Shown here in pieces: positions 18,035-28,001 of a stretch of DNA of 64,000 nt (positions are counted from its first letter, which is position 1; every line of letters starts with the position of its first letter). The position numbers were made by a program, and so were the translations under genes. Source of the DNA: Affinundibacterium flavidum. Lineage in GTDB: Bacteria; Pseudomonadota; Gammaproteobacteria; Burkholderiales; Burkholderiaceae_D. The notes under the pieces are model-generated. The model had not been told where the DNA came from and ran no database searches. It saw only the letters and a list, made by a program, of their open reading frames with translations. The stretch lies in NCBI RefSeq assembly GCF_014284175.1, contig NZ_JACOGA010000011.1:62001-126000 (forward strand). The letters run 5' to 3'.

Positions 18035-19426
18035 ATGTTTAAAAAAATCAGAATGCCGAATACCTTTGTGCTGCTATTTGCTTTGCTGGCGATACTGGCG
18101 ATTGCTACTTGGTTTGTACCCGGCGGTAAATATGAAACGCATATAGTGAATGGCAAATCGCTGATCGATCCAGCATCGTTTCACTACGTCGCCAGTAATC
18201 CACAAGGCCCGGTGGCGCTGATGATGGCACCGATCAAAGGCTTTGTTGAAGCCGCTTTGATCATAGGTTTTGTGTTGATCGTTGGTGGTGCTTTCGCCGT
18301 TTTGCAAAAGACAGAAGCGATAGATTCTATGATCAAATCAGTAGCGCAGGCGCATACCCGTTCTGCCTTTGTGCGTGTCATGATCATTCCGGTTTTCGTC
18401 ACGCTATTTTCTTTAGGCGGCGCGAGCTTTGGGATGGCGGAAGAGGCAATTCCTTTCGTGATGATATTTATTCCTTTGGCGCTGGCCTTGGGTTACGACT
18501 CGATTGTCGGTGTAGCGATTCCTTTTGTCGGTTCACAAGTCGGTTTTGCGGCGGCTTTTTTGAACCCGTTTAATGTCGGGATTGCGCAAGGGATTGCAGG
18601 CGTTCCAGTTTTTTCTGGCATAGGTTTTCGCTTGGTGATTTGGGTAATTGCTACTGCTTGTACCATTACATTTTTGATGTGGTACGCCGCGCGTATTAAA
18701 AAAAATCCGCAGTTAAGTCCGACTTACTCGATCGATCAAGAGAGACGGCAACACCAAGTTAGCGATGATTTATCGACATTTGTGGGAATGACCAAGACGC
18801 ATAAATTCGTGTTGTGGATGTTTGTCGCGACTTTGGGTGTGATGGTATTCGGTGTGGTGAAATACGAGTGGTTTATCAATGAAATTGCAGCTTTGTTTTT
18901 GGTGATGGCAATCGCAGTAGGAATTGTCGGCAGGCTTAGCACCGATGAATTTGTCGATGCGTTTATTCAAGGTGCGAAAGATCTGATTACCACTGCATTG
19001 GTAATTGCCTTAGCACGTGGCACTATGATTTTGGCGCGAGATGCACATATTATCGATACCATGTTGTTTCATCTGATGCCGCTGGTGCAATCTGCTAATC
19101 CAATATTTGCAGCGCATAAAATGTTTGTGATTCAGTCGGTGATTAATTTTTTCATTCACTCTGGTAGTGGGCAAGCAGCTTTGACTATGCCTATCATGGC
19201 ACCATTATCAGATTTGGTCGGCGTGTCACGCCAAACCGCTGTGTTGGCATTTCAATTTGGTGAATTCACCACGCCTATGATTCCCACTTCGGGCATCACG
19301 GTCGGTGTGCTGGCATTGGCACGTATTCCGTGGGTGACTTGGGCCAAGTGGATGATTCCTTTGCAGTTGATTTATTTTGTATTGGCTTTGGTGATGTTGG
19401 CGATTGCTTGTCAATTTAGTTGGTGA
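18035..19426 (+). CDS. YfcC/DcuC-like inner-membrane permease
   Basis: 463 residues with about 11-12 hydrophobic segments and no large soluble domain. The opening MPNTFVLLFALLAILAIATWFVPGG, the GGASFGMAEEAIPFV block, FINFFIHSGSGQAALTMPI-type region and TPMIPTSGITVG are typical of the YfcC / C4-dicarboxylate anaerobic carrier-like family. Members move amino acids, peptides or dicarboxylates. GGAG at 18024-18027 gives a clear start. It is translated just after the M14-like hydrolase and followed by a terminator, so the two form an operon. I infer uptake of beta-Asp-Arg, or export of an end product such as arginine or ornithine. Confidence 0.82.
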   Translation: MFKKIRMPNTFVLLFALLAILAIATWFVPGGKYETHIVNGKSLIDPASFHYVASNPQGPVALMMAPIKGFVEAALIIGFVLIVGGAFAVLQKTEAIDSMIKSVAQAHTRSAFVRVMIIPVFVTLFSLGGASFGMAEEAIPFVMIFIPLALALGYDSIVGVAIPFVGSQVGFAAAFLNPFNVGIAQGIAGVPVFSGIGFRLVIWVIATACTITFLMWYAARIKKNPQLSPTYSIDQERRQHQVSDDLSTFVGMTKTHKFVLWMFVATLGVMVFGVVKYEWFINEIAALFLVMAIAVGIVGRLSTDEFVDAFIQGAKDLITTALVIALARGTMILARDAHIIDTMLFHLMPLVQSANPIFAAHKMFVIQSVINFFIHSGSGQAALTMPIMAPLSDLVGVSRQTAVLAFQFGEFTTPMIPTSGITVGVLALARIPWVTWAKWMIPLQLIYFVLALVMLAIACQFSW

Positions 19427-19452
19427 GTTATTGGTCGCTGCTTCACCAAGAC

Positions 19453-19480
19453 AAAACACGGGAATTTCTTCCCGTGTTTT
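19453..19480 (+). terminator. Terminator after the permease
   Basis: AAAACACGGG (19453-19462) pairs with CCCGTGTTTT (19471-19480). The symmetry also lets it serve the convergent protease gene that ends at 19547. Confidence 0.75.
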
Positions 19481-19546
19481 AACATGTCAACACATCCTAA
19501 TTCATGAAATTAAATCATATTTGAATTAGTGAAATGTCATAAACGC

Positions 19547-22009
19547 CTAACGTACCGTATGTGGCAAATCGAGGCTGTTATTTGGTAGGAAACTACTTCC
19601 TTGAGTTGGAATGTAACGTGCACCTATTTGATAGACACCTGCACCTATTGTCGAGGTTTTCCATACGGCTTGACCACTAGCATCTAATTTCGATAATGGT
19701 CCTTCGTCCTTACCATTAATCGTAAATTGAACTAAACCAGTTGGTACCAGACGCTCACGATCAGAGGTATTTCTTTGCACCGTTGCCGTGAATATAGCAA
19801 GTTCACCGACTGCTGTCTGAGCTTGATTGTCATTTAAATGTACGACAGTTGATCCAGCTTCTATTAACTGACTTTGCAGATGAGTTTTAGCAAAACCTAC
19901 TTCGCCAGTTGCAACGACGTCAAAGACGCAATTGGCTTTTCTGGTTTTATCTGTGATCGCTTGACAGGCTTGTTGCGCTGTATTTTCATCCAAAGGCTCA
20001 ACTGGCTTAACGTCGCTGCGTGGTATCAAGCATGGTGGTTTTTCCAAAGGCCAGCTTGGAACTGTAAAGTCCGCGGTAGAGGTGCCCGATGCATAATCGA
20101 ATAAACTACTGGTCGATGTTACGCGCCATGCATTGGCAAAGCTACTGTTTAAATCAAGGTAACGTTGGTGTAAGTCAGTTGGCATCGCTCCTAATGAACT
20201 GCCGTTTGGTAACGCCGGCAACCAACTTCCAGCAGCGATAGCACCCATAATGCCTTCGTTAGCAGGTGTATGGAAAACACTTACGTTCAAATACCACTTA
20301 CCTTGTGACGCCCACCATCCTGGCGTTACGATTAGTGTCGTACCATCAGGGAAATTAGCTTCCAAGCCACCAGCTACAGACGTTTTAGCTAAACGGGCTC
20401 CGCCGCCAAAATTCAAACCACTGGCACCCAGTGTAGTCAGAACACCATCGACCCTTAATTGCAAACCACTAGGATCAGGAATGCCATTTAAGTTTGGTTG
20501 ATACGAAATCCTACGATTTCCAAGTTTTGCAGCAACGGCAGTATTTAAGCTGACGCAACTTGCTAAGCCTGTGTAGGGATTAGGTCCTGGATTAAATGTG
20601 GTCGCGATTGGTGTTTGACGGGTTTGAATTTGCGTACCATTCCTATCTCTCAAAGCGATAAATTCACCTGCGCTTTGGAAATCGTAATGAATGCCGTCGA
20701 CCGTCGTAAAATGTGGATCACCGTCATCGTGTCCATCATTCAACGAACCCCAATGTAAAAGTTCATTAGGTGAACCAACACCAGGATTAATCACACCTGG
20801 CCAGCCAACTGTCGTCGTCACGTTATCAGCATTGTGAATCGCCGCCCACACTGTCGCAGGACTCGCCGCTGTGTGATTTTGCAAATATAAAGCCGCAACA
20901 CCTGCGACATGCGGTGCAGCCATTGAGGTACCTGTCATTGACGCCGTTGCAGTGTCATTGGTAATACCTGCCGATAAAATATTAACGCCAGGGCCAAATA
21001 AATCCAGGCAAGATCCCCAATTTGAAGTGGGCCAACGTGTATCGTTGGTAGGATTCACATTGCCGACTGTAATAGCGGTGGGAACATTGGCTGGCGATGC
21101 TGTGCAAGCATCGGCGTTGCTATTGCCAGCGGCTACCACGTAGGTAACGCCAGAGGCAATCGAATTGGCCACGGACGTGTCCAATGACGGCGATAGGCCG
21201 CCTCCCAGGCTCATATTTGCTACTGCAGGATGAGTCGCATTAATCGTCACCCAATCAACCCCAGCGATGACCCCAGATAAGGTCCCCGTGCCGCCGCAAT
21301 CTAGAACACGAACGGGGTGCAAATTAACCTGTTTAGCAATGCCATAGGTAGTGCCACCGATGGTGCCAGCGACATGTGTTCCATGTCCGTGACAATCATT
21401 CGTGCCCCAAGCATCTGCAATTGAGGTAAATCCACCAGTCGCACGTCCACCAAACTGGGTGTGTGTACTACGTATGCCGGTATCAAGTACGTACGCATGA
21501 ACACCTGTACCTGTTTCGCTATAGGTATAGCGATTGTCTAAAGGTAAAAGACGTTCACTAGTACGATCCAATCCTGTTGGTGGACTCGTTTGTATAGTAT
21601 CGATAGAAACCTTACTGTCTGCTTCGACATAGGAAACTCCCGATAAGGCGCGCAAGCGATCAACACTGGCTGCTGGTGCTTTAACGCTAAATCCCAATAA
21701 ACTTCGTGTGTAAGTAAATCCAACACTGGCGCCCAAATTCCTTGCCTCAACTTGAGCCGCTTTAATGGTGCTTGCTGGTGTTCCTTGTTTAAAGACCACA
21801 ATGTACTGGTCAGGAACGATAGCTTGCGCGGACTTAGTGACGATCGGTGCTAGCGCTGTTTTAGTGCTTGCTGAGTTAGTTTGTTGCGGATTACTAGCTG
21901 CCAGAACATTGGTCGCTGTGATACTTAGAGAAAAAATACCGAGTCCAATAATTTTCATTTTTTTTGCTACGGCTCGTAGCGAAAAATAATGGTGTAAATG
22001 AGTAGTCAT
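19547..22009 (-). CDS. Secreted subtilisin-like serine protease with vWD-like domain
   Basis: 820 residues. Order: signal peptide (to about 38), I9 propeptide (about 65-135, DQYIVVFKQGTP), S8 catalytic domain (about 165-405), a von Willebrand D-like domain from about 430 (GDPHFTTVDGIHYDFQ), and a C-terminal Ig-like domain (about 725-815, GELAIFTATVQRN, GLVQFTINGKDEG). Catalytic residues are D176 (VLDTGI), H209 (HGHGTHVAG), S362 (GTSMAAPHVAG), with N296 as oxyanion residue. It is probably extracellular and degrades proteins. AAGGA before the ATG supports the start. Fusion of proteinase-K-like subtilase to a vWD domain is uncommon. Monocistronic. Confidence 0.92.
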   Translation of the reverse strand: MTTHLHHYFSLRAVAKKMKIIGLGIFSLSITATNVLAASNPQQTNSASTKTALAPIVTKSAQAIVPDQYIVVFKQGTPASTIKAAQVEARNLGASVGFTYTRSLLGFSVKAPAASVDRLRALSGVSYVEADSKVSIDTIQTSPPTGLDRTSERLLPLDNRYTYSETGTGVHAYVLDTGIRSTHTQFGGRATGGFTSIADAWGTNDCHGHGTHVAGTIGGTTYGIAKQVNLHPVRVLDCGGTGTLSGVIAGVDWVTINATHPAVANMSLGGGLSPSLDTSVANSIASGVTYVVAAGNSNADACTASPANVPTAITVGNVNPTNDTRWPTSNWGSCLDLFGPGVNILSAGITNDTATASMTGTSMAAPHVAGVAALYLQNHTAASPATVWAAIHNADNVTTTVGWPGVINPGVGSPNELLHWGSLNDGHDDGDPHFTTVDGIHYDFQSAGEFIALRDRNGTQIQTRQTPIATTFNPGPNPYTGLASCVSLNTAVAAKLGNRRISYQPNLNGIPDPSGLQLRVDGVLTTLGASGLNFGGGARLAKTSVAGGLEANFPDGTTLIVTPGWWASQGKWYLNVSVFHTPANEGIMGAIAAGSWLPALPNGSSLGAMPTDLHQRYLDLNSSFANAWRVTSTSSLFDYASGTSTADFTVPSWPLEKPPCLIPRSDVKPVEPLDENTAQQACQAITDKTRKANCVFDVVATGEVGFAKTHLQSQLIEAGSTVVHLNDNQAQTAVGELAIFTATVQRNTSDRERLVPTGLVQFTINGKDEGPLSKLDASGQAVWKTSTIGAGVYQIGARYIPTQGSSFLPNNSLDLPHTVR

Positions 22010-22807
22010 AGTTCTGTTCCTTATTCAATTAATTTTGCTAAATTGACGGGGTACACTACGTTCATTTGTTTGTTCAGCTGCCCTTAATTCTTCCCCAGAA
22101 ATGAAAAAGGGTAACCTGCCTTGGTATTACCACCTCTTATTTGCAGATGTCATCAACGTCAGAGTGATGAATATTCTCGATCAATACACGCAGTTGATAT
22201 CAACTGTTGTTCTCATTACCGTCACCATAGAAATGTAGGCAAACATTAGAAATCCGATGAACAAGCATTCCTACTTCGCGGTACTTTTTTAATAAAGCCA
22301 ATTATGAGATAGCTTCATATAAATATATTTTTGTTTACATAAATAAATAACAAAAAGAGGGAATGTCATTGTAGGCGTTATATTTGTTAATAATCAAAGT
22401 TACGCTACTTAATTAATAGATTTTTTAATTATTAAATATGAATAAACAACAAATAATCGAAGAATTCTTTAATTCTATTTCTTTAAGTTATTAATAATGT
22501 TGAAAAATAGCAATTGTGACAATGAAAGCACTCTAAGGATTCATTTAGTGGGCTATCACAAACTATCGATAAAAACTAAACGATTTCAATCTTTGTAAGC
22601 GAGACTAAATTTCCTGTTTGGATAGATGTACTTTATTAAGGCAGATTTTGAATAGCGCCAGAACGGTGGCGTGTAAGTAGATCGAAAGGACCTATTGGCT
22701 TATGTGCAAAAAAAAAGGGCTGGCTATACAGGCCAGCCCCAAGAGGGAGTTTAAAGCTAAAACGGCACTACAATTTCACTACTAGAGATAACAAATTTGG
22801 AGATTAA
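22010..22807. other. Long AT-rich intergenic region with a 16-base palindrome
   Basis: 798 bases without a gene. CAGTTGATATCAACTG at 22191-22206 is a perfect palindrome about 180 bases upstream of the protease start. The stretch 22290-22520 is very AT-rich. A terminator for the cyclophilin gene lies at 22708-22740. I looked for a cyclic-di-GMP riboswitch in the protease leader because GCAGGTTACCC occurs there, but the other conserved parts are missing. Confidence 0.4.
22708..22740 (-). terminator. Terminator of the cyclophilin gene
   Basis: On the minus strand GGGGCTGGCC and a matching TAGCCAGCCC form a hairpin followed by nine T. Confidence 0.85.
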
Positions 22808-23650
22808 TTACTTCGTTTGCAGCATAGTGTTAATCAATACTGTACTTACAGGAACATCGTTCAAGCCGCCACGTGTTGAAGTGGGGACGACCTTAATTTT
22901 GTCGACAATGTCTAAACCCGTGACGACCTTGCCAAATACCGCATAACCGCCGCTATTCGTATCAAGGGCCGTGTTGTCGACCACATTGATAAAGAATTGT
23001 GATGTCGCGGAGTCGAGAGCACTTGTCCGTGCCATGGCGATACTGCCTCTGATATTACTCAAGCCGTTTCCAGCTTCCAACTTGATCGCTGCCTGTGTCG
23101 TGGCCTGAACCAGATCAGCGGTGTAACCACCACCCTGAATCATGAAGTTGCTGATCACGCGGTGAAAAATCTTATTGACGTAAAATCCTGATTCAACATA
23201 ATTTAAGAAGTTGTCGACCGTGATTGGCGCTTTCGCCGGATTGAGTTCAATCACGATATTACCCAACGATGTGCTCATCGTTACTTGTGGTTGTGCTGCA
23301 AGTGGAATTGTTACTGTATTGGTATAGAGCGAATTATTGGCACCATCTGTGATCACAACTGGCACACTGCCCACAGCAACAAGCTTGCAGCTAAATGACT
23401 TTTGCGTGGCGCTGCTGCCCGCTAATTCTGTAATCTTTAAACAGCCTTGATGGGTGAGGTTGATGCCAGCGTTTAAATTCTGACCCTTCACGGTAATGAT
23501 GCTAGTTTTGCGATACACCAATTGATCGCTACTGACTTCAGATACGCTGACTTTGTTTTGCGTGTTCGGTGTGTTTGGTGTTGCACTGTCACTGCCGCCA
23601 CAGGCCGTGCATAAGGAAACGACACTCATTAATAGGACAACTAATTTCAA
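22808..23650 (-). CDS. Cyclophilin-type peptidyl-prolyl isomerase, lipoprotein
   Basis: About 280 residues if started at the TTG at 23650, which follows GTGGAG by six bases and gives a lipoprotein signal (KLVVLLMSVVSLCTAC) with acceptor cysteine followed by GGSDS. Longer in-frame starts remove this signal. After an Ig-like or IPT-like segment (SDQLVYRKTSIITVKGQNL), the cyclophilin domain runs from about residue 125: TSLGNIVIELNPAKAPITVDNFL, FYVNKIFHRVISNFMIQGGG, ATSQFFINV. It is predicted to be anchored in a membrane and to help fold exported proteins. The start codon is an inference. Confidence 0.85.
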   Translation of the reverse strand: MKLVVLLMSVVSLCTACGGSDSATPNTPNTQNKVSVSEVSSDQLVYRKTSIITVKGQNLNAGINLTHQGCLKITELAGSSATQKSFSCKLVAVGSVPVVITDGANNSLYTNTVTIPLAAQPQVTMSTSLGNIVIELNPAKAPITVDNFLNYVESGFYVNKIFHRVISNFMIQGGGYTADLVQATTQAAIKLEAGNGLSNIRGSIAMARTSALDSATSQFFINVVDNTALDTNSGGYAVFGKVVTGLDIVDKIKVVPTSTRGGLNDVPVSTVLINTMLQTK

Positions 23651-23778
23651 GAGATACTCCACAAAAGCTTGATTGCTAAGTCTTGGAGTATAGGCTGGCA
23701 CACCGTGATGAAAAACTGTTTTCCTGTCGTAATTTTGTAGCAAGATGTACAAAAATGTACGCAGTAGATTATTCGCCT

Positions 23779-24630
23779 CTAACGGCTTTTTTTCTTAGTG
23801 CTTTTCGGCGGTGGGTTGATTCTCTTCAAGGTACGATTGATACCTTCAATCAGTTTTTCGTTTTGCCCACGCAAGATAGCGAAGCGAATGCCATCGCGTA
23901 GCACGGGAACTGGCAATACTGCGAAACGCGCTTGAGTTGCAGGAACGGCCTCATTTTCTGTCGGAATTTTGATTGCGTTGACGATTTTTTCGACCTCCTT
24001 AGCCTCTGTGATCGGGCTGGAAAAAATGATGGCATCGATTTGTCGATTACTTAATTTTTTCAAGCGCGTCCCATAGGCATCAATGTCATCGTCTGTCTTA
24101 AATAGGATATTTTTTTGTTGATCGAATTCGCCGCCATATTTAGATCCTCGGACCACGCCTATGGTTTTACCTTTCAGGTCTTGTAAGGATTTGAATTCAA
24201 ATTGCGTATCTGAGCGCGTTACCAACCACAAATATTGATAAACCACTGGATCAGAAAAGCTAAATATTTCGGCGCGCTCTGGTGTGATACTGAGTCCAAA
24301 AATTAATCCGCCTTCGGTACTCGCAATTTTGACGGCACGATTCCACGGATAAATTTGTAATTGAAATTGAATGGATAAATCTTTTTCTATAGTAGAAAAG
24401 ACACGCGTAAAGCGTTCTGGAATGGGATTCAGATCACCTTTTTCGTTACGATTTTCGCCAAATAGGAGTGGCACTTTGGTTTGCGCGTTTGCGCTTTGTG
24501 TGACGAAGCCGCATATCAGCATTGCAGCTATGAATAGTTGTGCACAGCAGGCGAGGTGCCTGATCCGGAAGCTCCACTTGATTTGCGGTAAGCGATGGGA
24601 TAAAAAGTGTACGTCGTAAAATTGTCCCAT
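23779..24630 (-). CDS. Periplasmic solute-binding protein (SBP_bac_3-like)
   Basis: 283 residues with a signal region (CCAQLFIAAMLICGFVTQSANA, cleavage near 49) and a type II periplasmic binding fold: YPWNRAVKIASTEGGLIFGLSITPERAEIF and LQDLKGKTIGVVRGSKYG. No permease or ATPase is adjacent. Lone proteins of this type in betaproteobacteria are common, and their ligand cannot be told here. The C terminus is lysine-rich. The N-terminal 20 residues before the signal core are unusually long, and a shorter start is possible. Confidence 0.75.
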   Translation of the reverse strand: MGQFYDVHFLSHRLPQIKWSFRIRHLACCAQLFIAAMLICGFVTQSANAQTKVPLLFGENRNEKGDLNPIPERFTRVFSTIEKDLSIQFQLQIYPWNRAVKIASTEGGLIFGLSITPERAEIFSFSDPVVYQYLWLVTRSDTQFEFKSLQDLKGKTIGVVRGSKYGGEFDQQKNILFKTDDDIDAYGTRLKKLSNRQIDAIIFSSPITEAKEVEKIVNAIKIPTENEAVPATQARFAVLPVPVLRDGIRFAILRGQNEKLIEGINRTLKRINPPPKSTKKKSR

Positions 24631-24814
24631 TGCGCTTAAAAGGTGAAAAAATTGCCGTATCGTAATTATAAATCTGAATGTTGTGATTGGTTAAGAACTT
24701 GGTCGATTCTTTGGACCAAAACCGCTTTCACTAGGATTTAGTTATCAAAACTGTTGTGTGGTTCAAACTATGCTGTCAAATCAACTCTTCAAACTAAGCT
24801 ACTAAAGTAAGCTA

Positions 24815-26092
24815 CTAAACTAAGCCATCAAACAGCAAAATATCAACAATTTGCCCTGCGGAGATATCTCCTTGCTCATCATTTAACACAATCATACAGT
24901 TCGCTTCAGACATAGAGCGTAACACGCCTGACCCTTGTGAACCCGTAACTTGTACTTCTAGTAAGCCTTGTGCATTGCGACTGGCAATGCCACGTTGGTA
25001 TTCGGTACGGCCACGGCGTTTGCGGATAGCATGGCGTGAATTGGCTGGGATTAGCAAGCCTTGTTCGCCTTTCTCCCCGACTAACTGTTGCAGCGCTTGT
25101 TTGACAAAAAAATAGAATGTGACCATCACCGCGACAGGATTGCCGGGCAGGCCGAATAAGTACGCTGATTTATTTTGTGATTGAATCTGTCCAAATGCCA
25201 TAGGGCGGCCGGGACGCATACCGATAGTCCAAAAAGAAACCTGCCCTAATTTTGCCATGACTTGTTTCGTGTAATCTGCTGCACCAACGGATACACCACC
25301 TGAGGTGATAATCGCATCAGCTCGCGCACAGGCTTCACATAAGGCAATTTCCAATGCCTCGGGATGATCTGCAATCACGCCCAGGTCGATGATCTCGCAA
25401 TCAAGTCGCGTCAGCATTCCATATACTGTGTAACGATTGCTATCGTAGATGCAGCCTTCATCCAATTTTTCTCCAAGGGAACGAACCTCATCACCTGTGG
25501 AAAAATAAGCAATCTTGAGTCGTCGTTTTACGGTCACAAATTCAATCCCAAGAGACGCGATTAACCCCAATTCTGCTGGCTGAATGCGCTTACCCTTGGG
25601 CAAAGCAACTTTCCCGTATTGCAGGTCTTCGCCGCACAAGCGCCGATTATCACCTGTCCGCACAGAATTGGCTGGGATTGCGATTGAGTTTTCCTCAGTT
25701 TGCTTAATTAACTCTTGTGGTATCACGGTATTGCAAGACACTGGCATCACCGCGCCCGTCATGATACGTACACAAGCTCCCGCAGGAACTATTGAAGTGT
25801 AGGGATGGCCGGCAAGTGCCTCACCGATGATTGTTAAATTCAAGGCCTGCCCTTGAGTTAATTGCGTGCTATCAAAAGCGAAACCATCCATGGCGGAGTT
25901 GTCGTGCGCGGGTACATTAATTGGCGACAAAATATCTTCCGCCAGCACACGCCCCAGTGCAGAACGCAAGGACACAATCTCAACATCTGAGATTTCGGTT
26001 AATTTTTCCTGAATAAACTGCTGCGCTTGAGCAACTGAAAGAAATTGATTGTCGCTCGTGACAATATTGATAGGCGTGGATGAAGTGCTCAT
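24815..26092 (-). CDS. moeA: Molybdopterin molybdotransferase
   Basis: 425 residues. MoeA inserts molybdate into adenylylated molybdopterin in the cytoplasm. Family blocks are VPAHDNSAMDGFAF, YFSTGDEVRSLGE, DAIITSGGVSVGAADY, FGLPGNPVAVMVTFYFF and the C-terminal barrel domain ending with VDILLF. Length is typical (about 400-425). It is the last gene of moaA-mobA-moeA, 61 bases after mobA. Confidence 0.95.
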   Translation of the reverse strand: MSTSSTPINIVTSDNQFLSVAQAQQFIQEKLTEISDVEIVSLRSALGRVLAEDILSPINVPAHDNSAMDGFAFDSTQLTQGQALNLTIIGEALAGHPYTSIVPAGACVRIMTGAVMPVSCNTVIPQELIKQTEENSIAIPANSVRTGDNRRLCGEDLQYGKVALPKGKRIQPAELGLIASLGIEFVTVKRRLKIAYFSTGDEVRSLGEKLDEGCIYDSNRYTVYGMLTRLDCEIIDLGVIADHPEALEIALCEACARADAIITSGGVSVGAADYTKQVMAKLGQVSFWTIGMRPGRPMAFGQIQSQNKSAYLFGLPGNPVAVMVTFYFFVKQALQQLVGEKGEQGLLIPANSRHAIRKRRGRTEYQRGIASRNAQGLLEVQVTGSQGSGVLRSMSEANCMIVLNDEQGDISAGQIVDILLFDGLV

Positions 26093-26153
26093 TTGGAAAT
26101 TGTTTGAAAAGTTGATTGTTCCGGTTTCGTTGGCTTAGTTGAACTTGGTTGCG

Positions 26154-26801
26154 CTAGGTTGGCTTAAGTTCGTTCAAGTTCACATGAGAGCTATTGTATT
26201 GTTCAAGCTCTGCACGCGTATTGATATTACGAAAACTTAATGTATCTTCGAAACGCACTTCAACTACTTTCAGCTGTGCGTGCCAGTCACTTACTTTGCG
26301 CCCACCATTGCGTAGAAACGCTTCGAGATCTTGCGCTAGGTCGGATTTGACCAAACAAAATACTGGCTGTTGTTGCCAGGTGATATGTCCGTTTTTTTCT
26401 TCAGGTGTTACTGCAACCGCTAACTGTGCCCGTGTTTCCCATAATGCTTGTGCCAGCCTATTCACCAGGTCTACGGGTAGGAAAGGGGAATCGCAGGGCG
26501 CAGTTACTAGGTAGGTAGTCTTGCAGAGTAGGAGGCCTGCATGCAAACCGGCTAAGGGGCCTGCATAGTCAGGTATCGCATCAGGAATCAGAGGGCAGAG
26601 GTACTTGGAATATTGTTCGGTATCTTGATTCACATTGATACTTACTTGAGATACTTGCGGTGATAGACGACGCAATACATGGCTCACCATCGGTTCACCT
26701 TGGAAGATTTGCAAACCTTTATTGACTTGCCCCATCCGCATGCCACGACCGCCTGCCAGAATTAAGCCAGAAATTTGTTCGATGGGAATAGTATTTTGCA
26801 T
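26154..26801 (-). CDS. mobA: Molybdenum cofactor guanylyltransferase
   Basis: 215 residues. MobA joins GMP to molybdenum cofactor, making the guanine dinucleotide form used by DMSO-reductase-family enzymes. The nucleotide-binding signature LAGGRGMRMGQVNKGL is at the N terminus, with PDAIPDYAGPLAGLHAG and VTAPCDSPFLPVDLV further on. It lies between moaA and moeA in one transcription unit. Confidence 0.95.
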   Translation of the reverse strand: MQNTIPIEQISGLILAGGRGMRMGQVNKGLQIFQGEPMVSHVLRRLSPQVSQVSINVNQDTEQYSKYLCPLIPDAIPDYAGPLAGLHAGLLLCKTTYLVTAPCDSPFLPVDLVNRLAQALWETRAQLAVAVTPEEKNGHITWQQQPVFCLVKSDLAQDLEAFLRNGGRKVSDWHAQLKVVEVRFEDTLSFRNINTRAELEQYNSSHVNLNELKPT

Positions 26802-26843
26802 GCGCGCTATGGAATAGATTAGAAAGTTTTGAAAAACATGGCG

Positions 26844-28001
26844 TCAGCCACCGATATACGACATCTCAATTTTTTGCTGAAGTGGTGACGCGTGTTTATC
26901 GCCAAGGCCGCGCAATTCCGAATAGCGATCCTCACGAGTTTCCCAAATTGATTTTATGAGATTGGATATTTTGAGGTTTGCTAGCTGCAATTCTGGGTTA
27001 CGCAAATGCTGACGTAAATCGTGTCCCTGAGTGGCAAATAGGCAGGTGTAGAGCATACCTTGAGTTGAGAGTCTGGCGCGACTGCAATCGCGACAGAATG
27101 CTTTGCTGACGCTGGAAATAAAACCTATTTCGCCTTTGCCGTTGTCATTGCCTTTGTCATTCGCATGGCGATAGCGGGTCGCGGTTTCGCTACTGCTATT
27201 TGGTGCCAGTGCAATCAGGGGCATATCGGCTTGTTCCAGATCTTGCAGGATCTGCTGTGATGTCATTACTTCGTCCATGCGCCATCCATTCGATGAGCCG
27301 ACATCCATAAATTCAATAAATCGCAAAATGTGAGGAGTGTCTTTAAAGTAGCGCGCCATAGGAATAATTTCTTGCGCATTCACACTTTTCTTGACCACCA
27401 TATTAATTTTGATTTGATGAAATCCTGCAGCCTCGGCTGCTTGTATTCCTTCTAGTACCTGTTCAACTGGAAAGTCGACGTCATTCATTTGCTTAAATAT
27501 ACGATCGTTGAGCGCATCGAGCGAAACCGTAATTCGACTTAGTCCAGCGTCTTTCAAACTCTGTGCTTTTTTTGCCAGCAAAGCGGCATTGGTCGTTAAG
27601 GTCAGATCGATCGCTTGGCCGTCATTCGTCTTTAATGTGCTAAGCATCTGTACCAATTCTTCTAGATTTTTTCTGAGTAAAGGTTCGCCGCCGGTTAGGC
27701 GAATTTTATTCACACCGTGAGCAACAAACATGCTGGCGATTCTGAGAATTTCTTCAAAACTAAGTAGATCTGTTTGCGGTAAATAAACGTAATCTTTATT
27801 GAAAATTTCTTTCGGCATGCAATAGGTGCAGCGAAAATTGCAGCGGTCGGTGACGGATATTCTCAGGTCATGTAGTGGTCGATGTAAACGGTCTTGTAAT
27901 AGTCCACTCGGCTCACGTAACGGCGCCAGTGTATCCCAATTGACATGGCGATCATTAGGCGATGACGATGTGGCTTGAATGGGGATAAATTTGTCGCTCA
28001 T
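26844..28001 (-). CDS. moaA: GTP 3',8-cyclase
   Basis: 385 residues. A radical SAM enzyme performing the first step of molybdopterin synthesis. The N-terminal cluster motif is CNFRCTYC, followed by [16 protein letters not shown]. The second, GTP-binding cluster uses [11 protein letters not shown] and CLFA near the C terminus. The protein ends in the conserved Gly-Gly (YIGG). The first 45 residues are longer than in many homologues. It is the first gene of the molybdenum cofactor operon, 218 bases after rne. No molybdenum-cofactor riboswitch is seen upstream. Confidence 0.96.
   Translation of the reverse strand: MSDKFIPIQATSSSPNDRHVNWDTLAPLREPSGLLQDRLHRPLHDLRISVTDRCNFRCTYCMPKEIFNKDYVYLPQTDLLSFEEILRIASMFVAHGVNKIRLTGGEPLLRKNLEELVQMLSTLKTNDGQAIDLTLTTNAALLAKKAQSLKDAGLSRITVSLDALNDRIFKQMNDVDFPVEQVLEGIQAAEAAGFHQIKINMVVKKSVNAQEIIPMARYFKDTPHILRFIEFMDVGSSNGWRMDEVMTSQQILQDLEQADMPLIALAPNSSSETATRYRHANDKGNDNGKGEIGFISSVSKAFCRDCSRARLSTQGMLYTCLFATQGHDLRQHLRNPELQLANLKISNLIKSIWETREDRYSELRGLGDKHASPLQQKIEMSYIGG

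Noticed and set aside
22081..22260. Possible cyclic-di-GMP riboswitch in the subtilase leader (GCAGGTTACCC)
   Set aside because: The other conserved GEMM blocks are absent on the minus strand.
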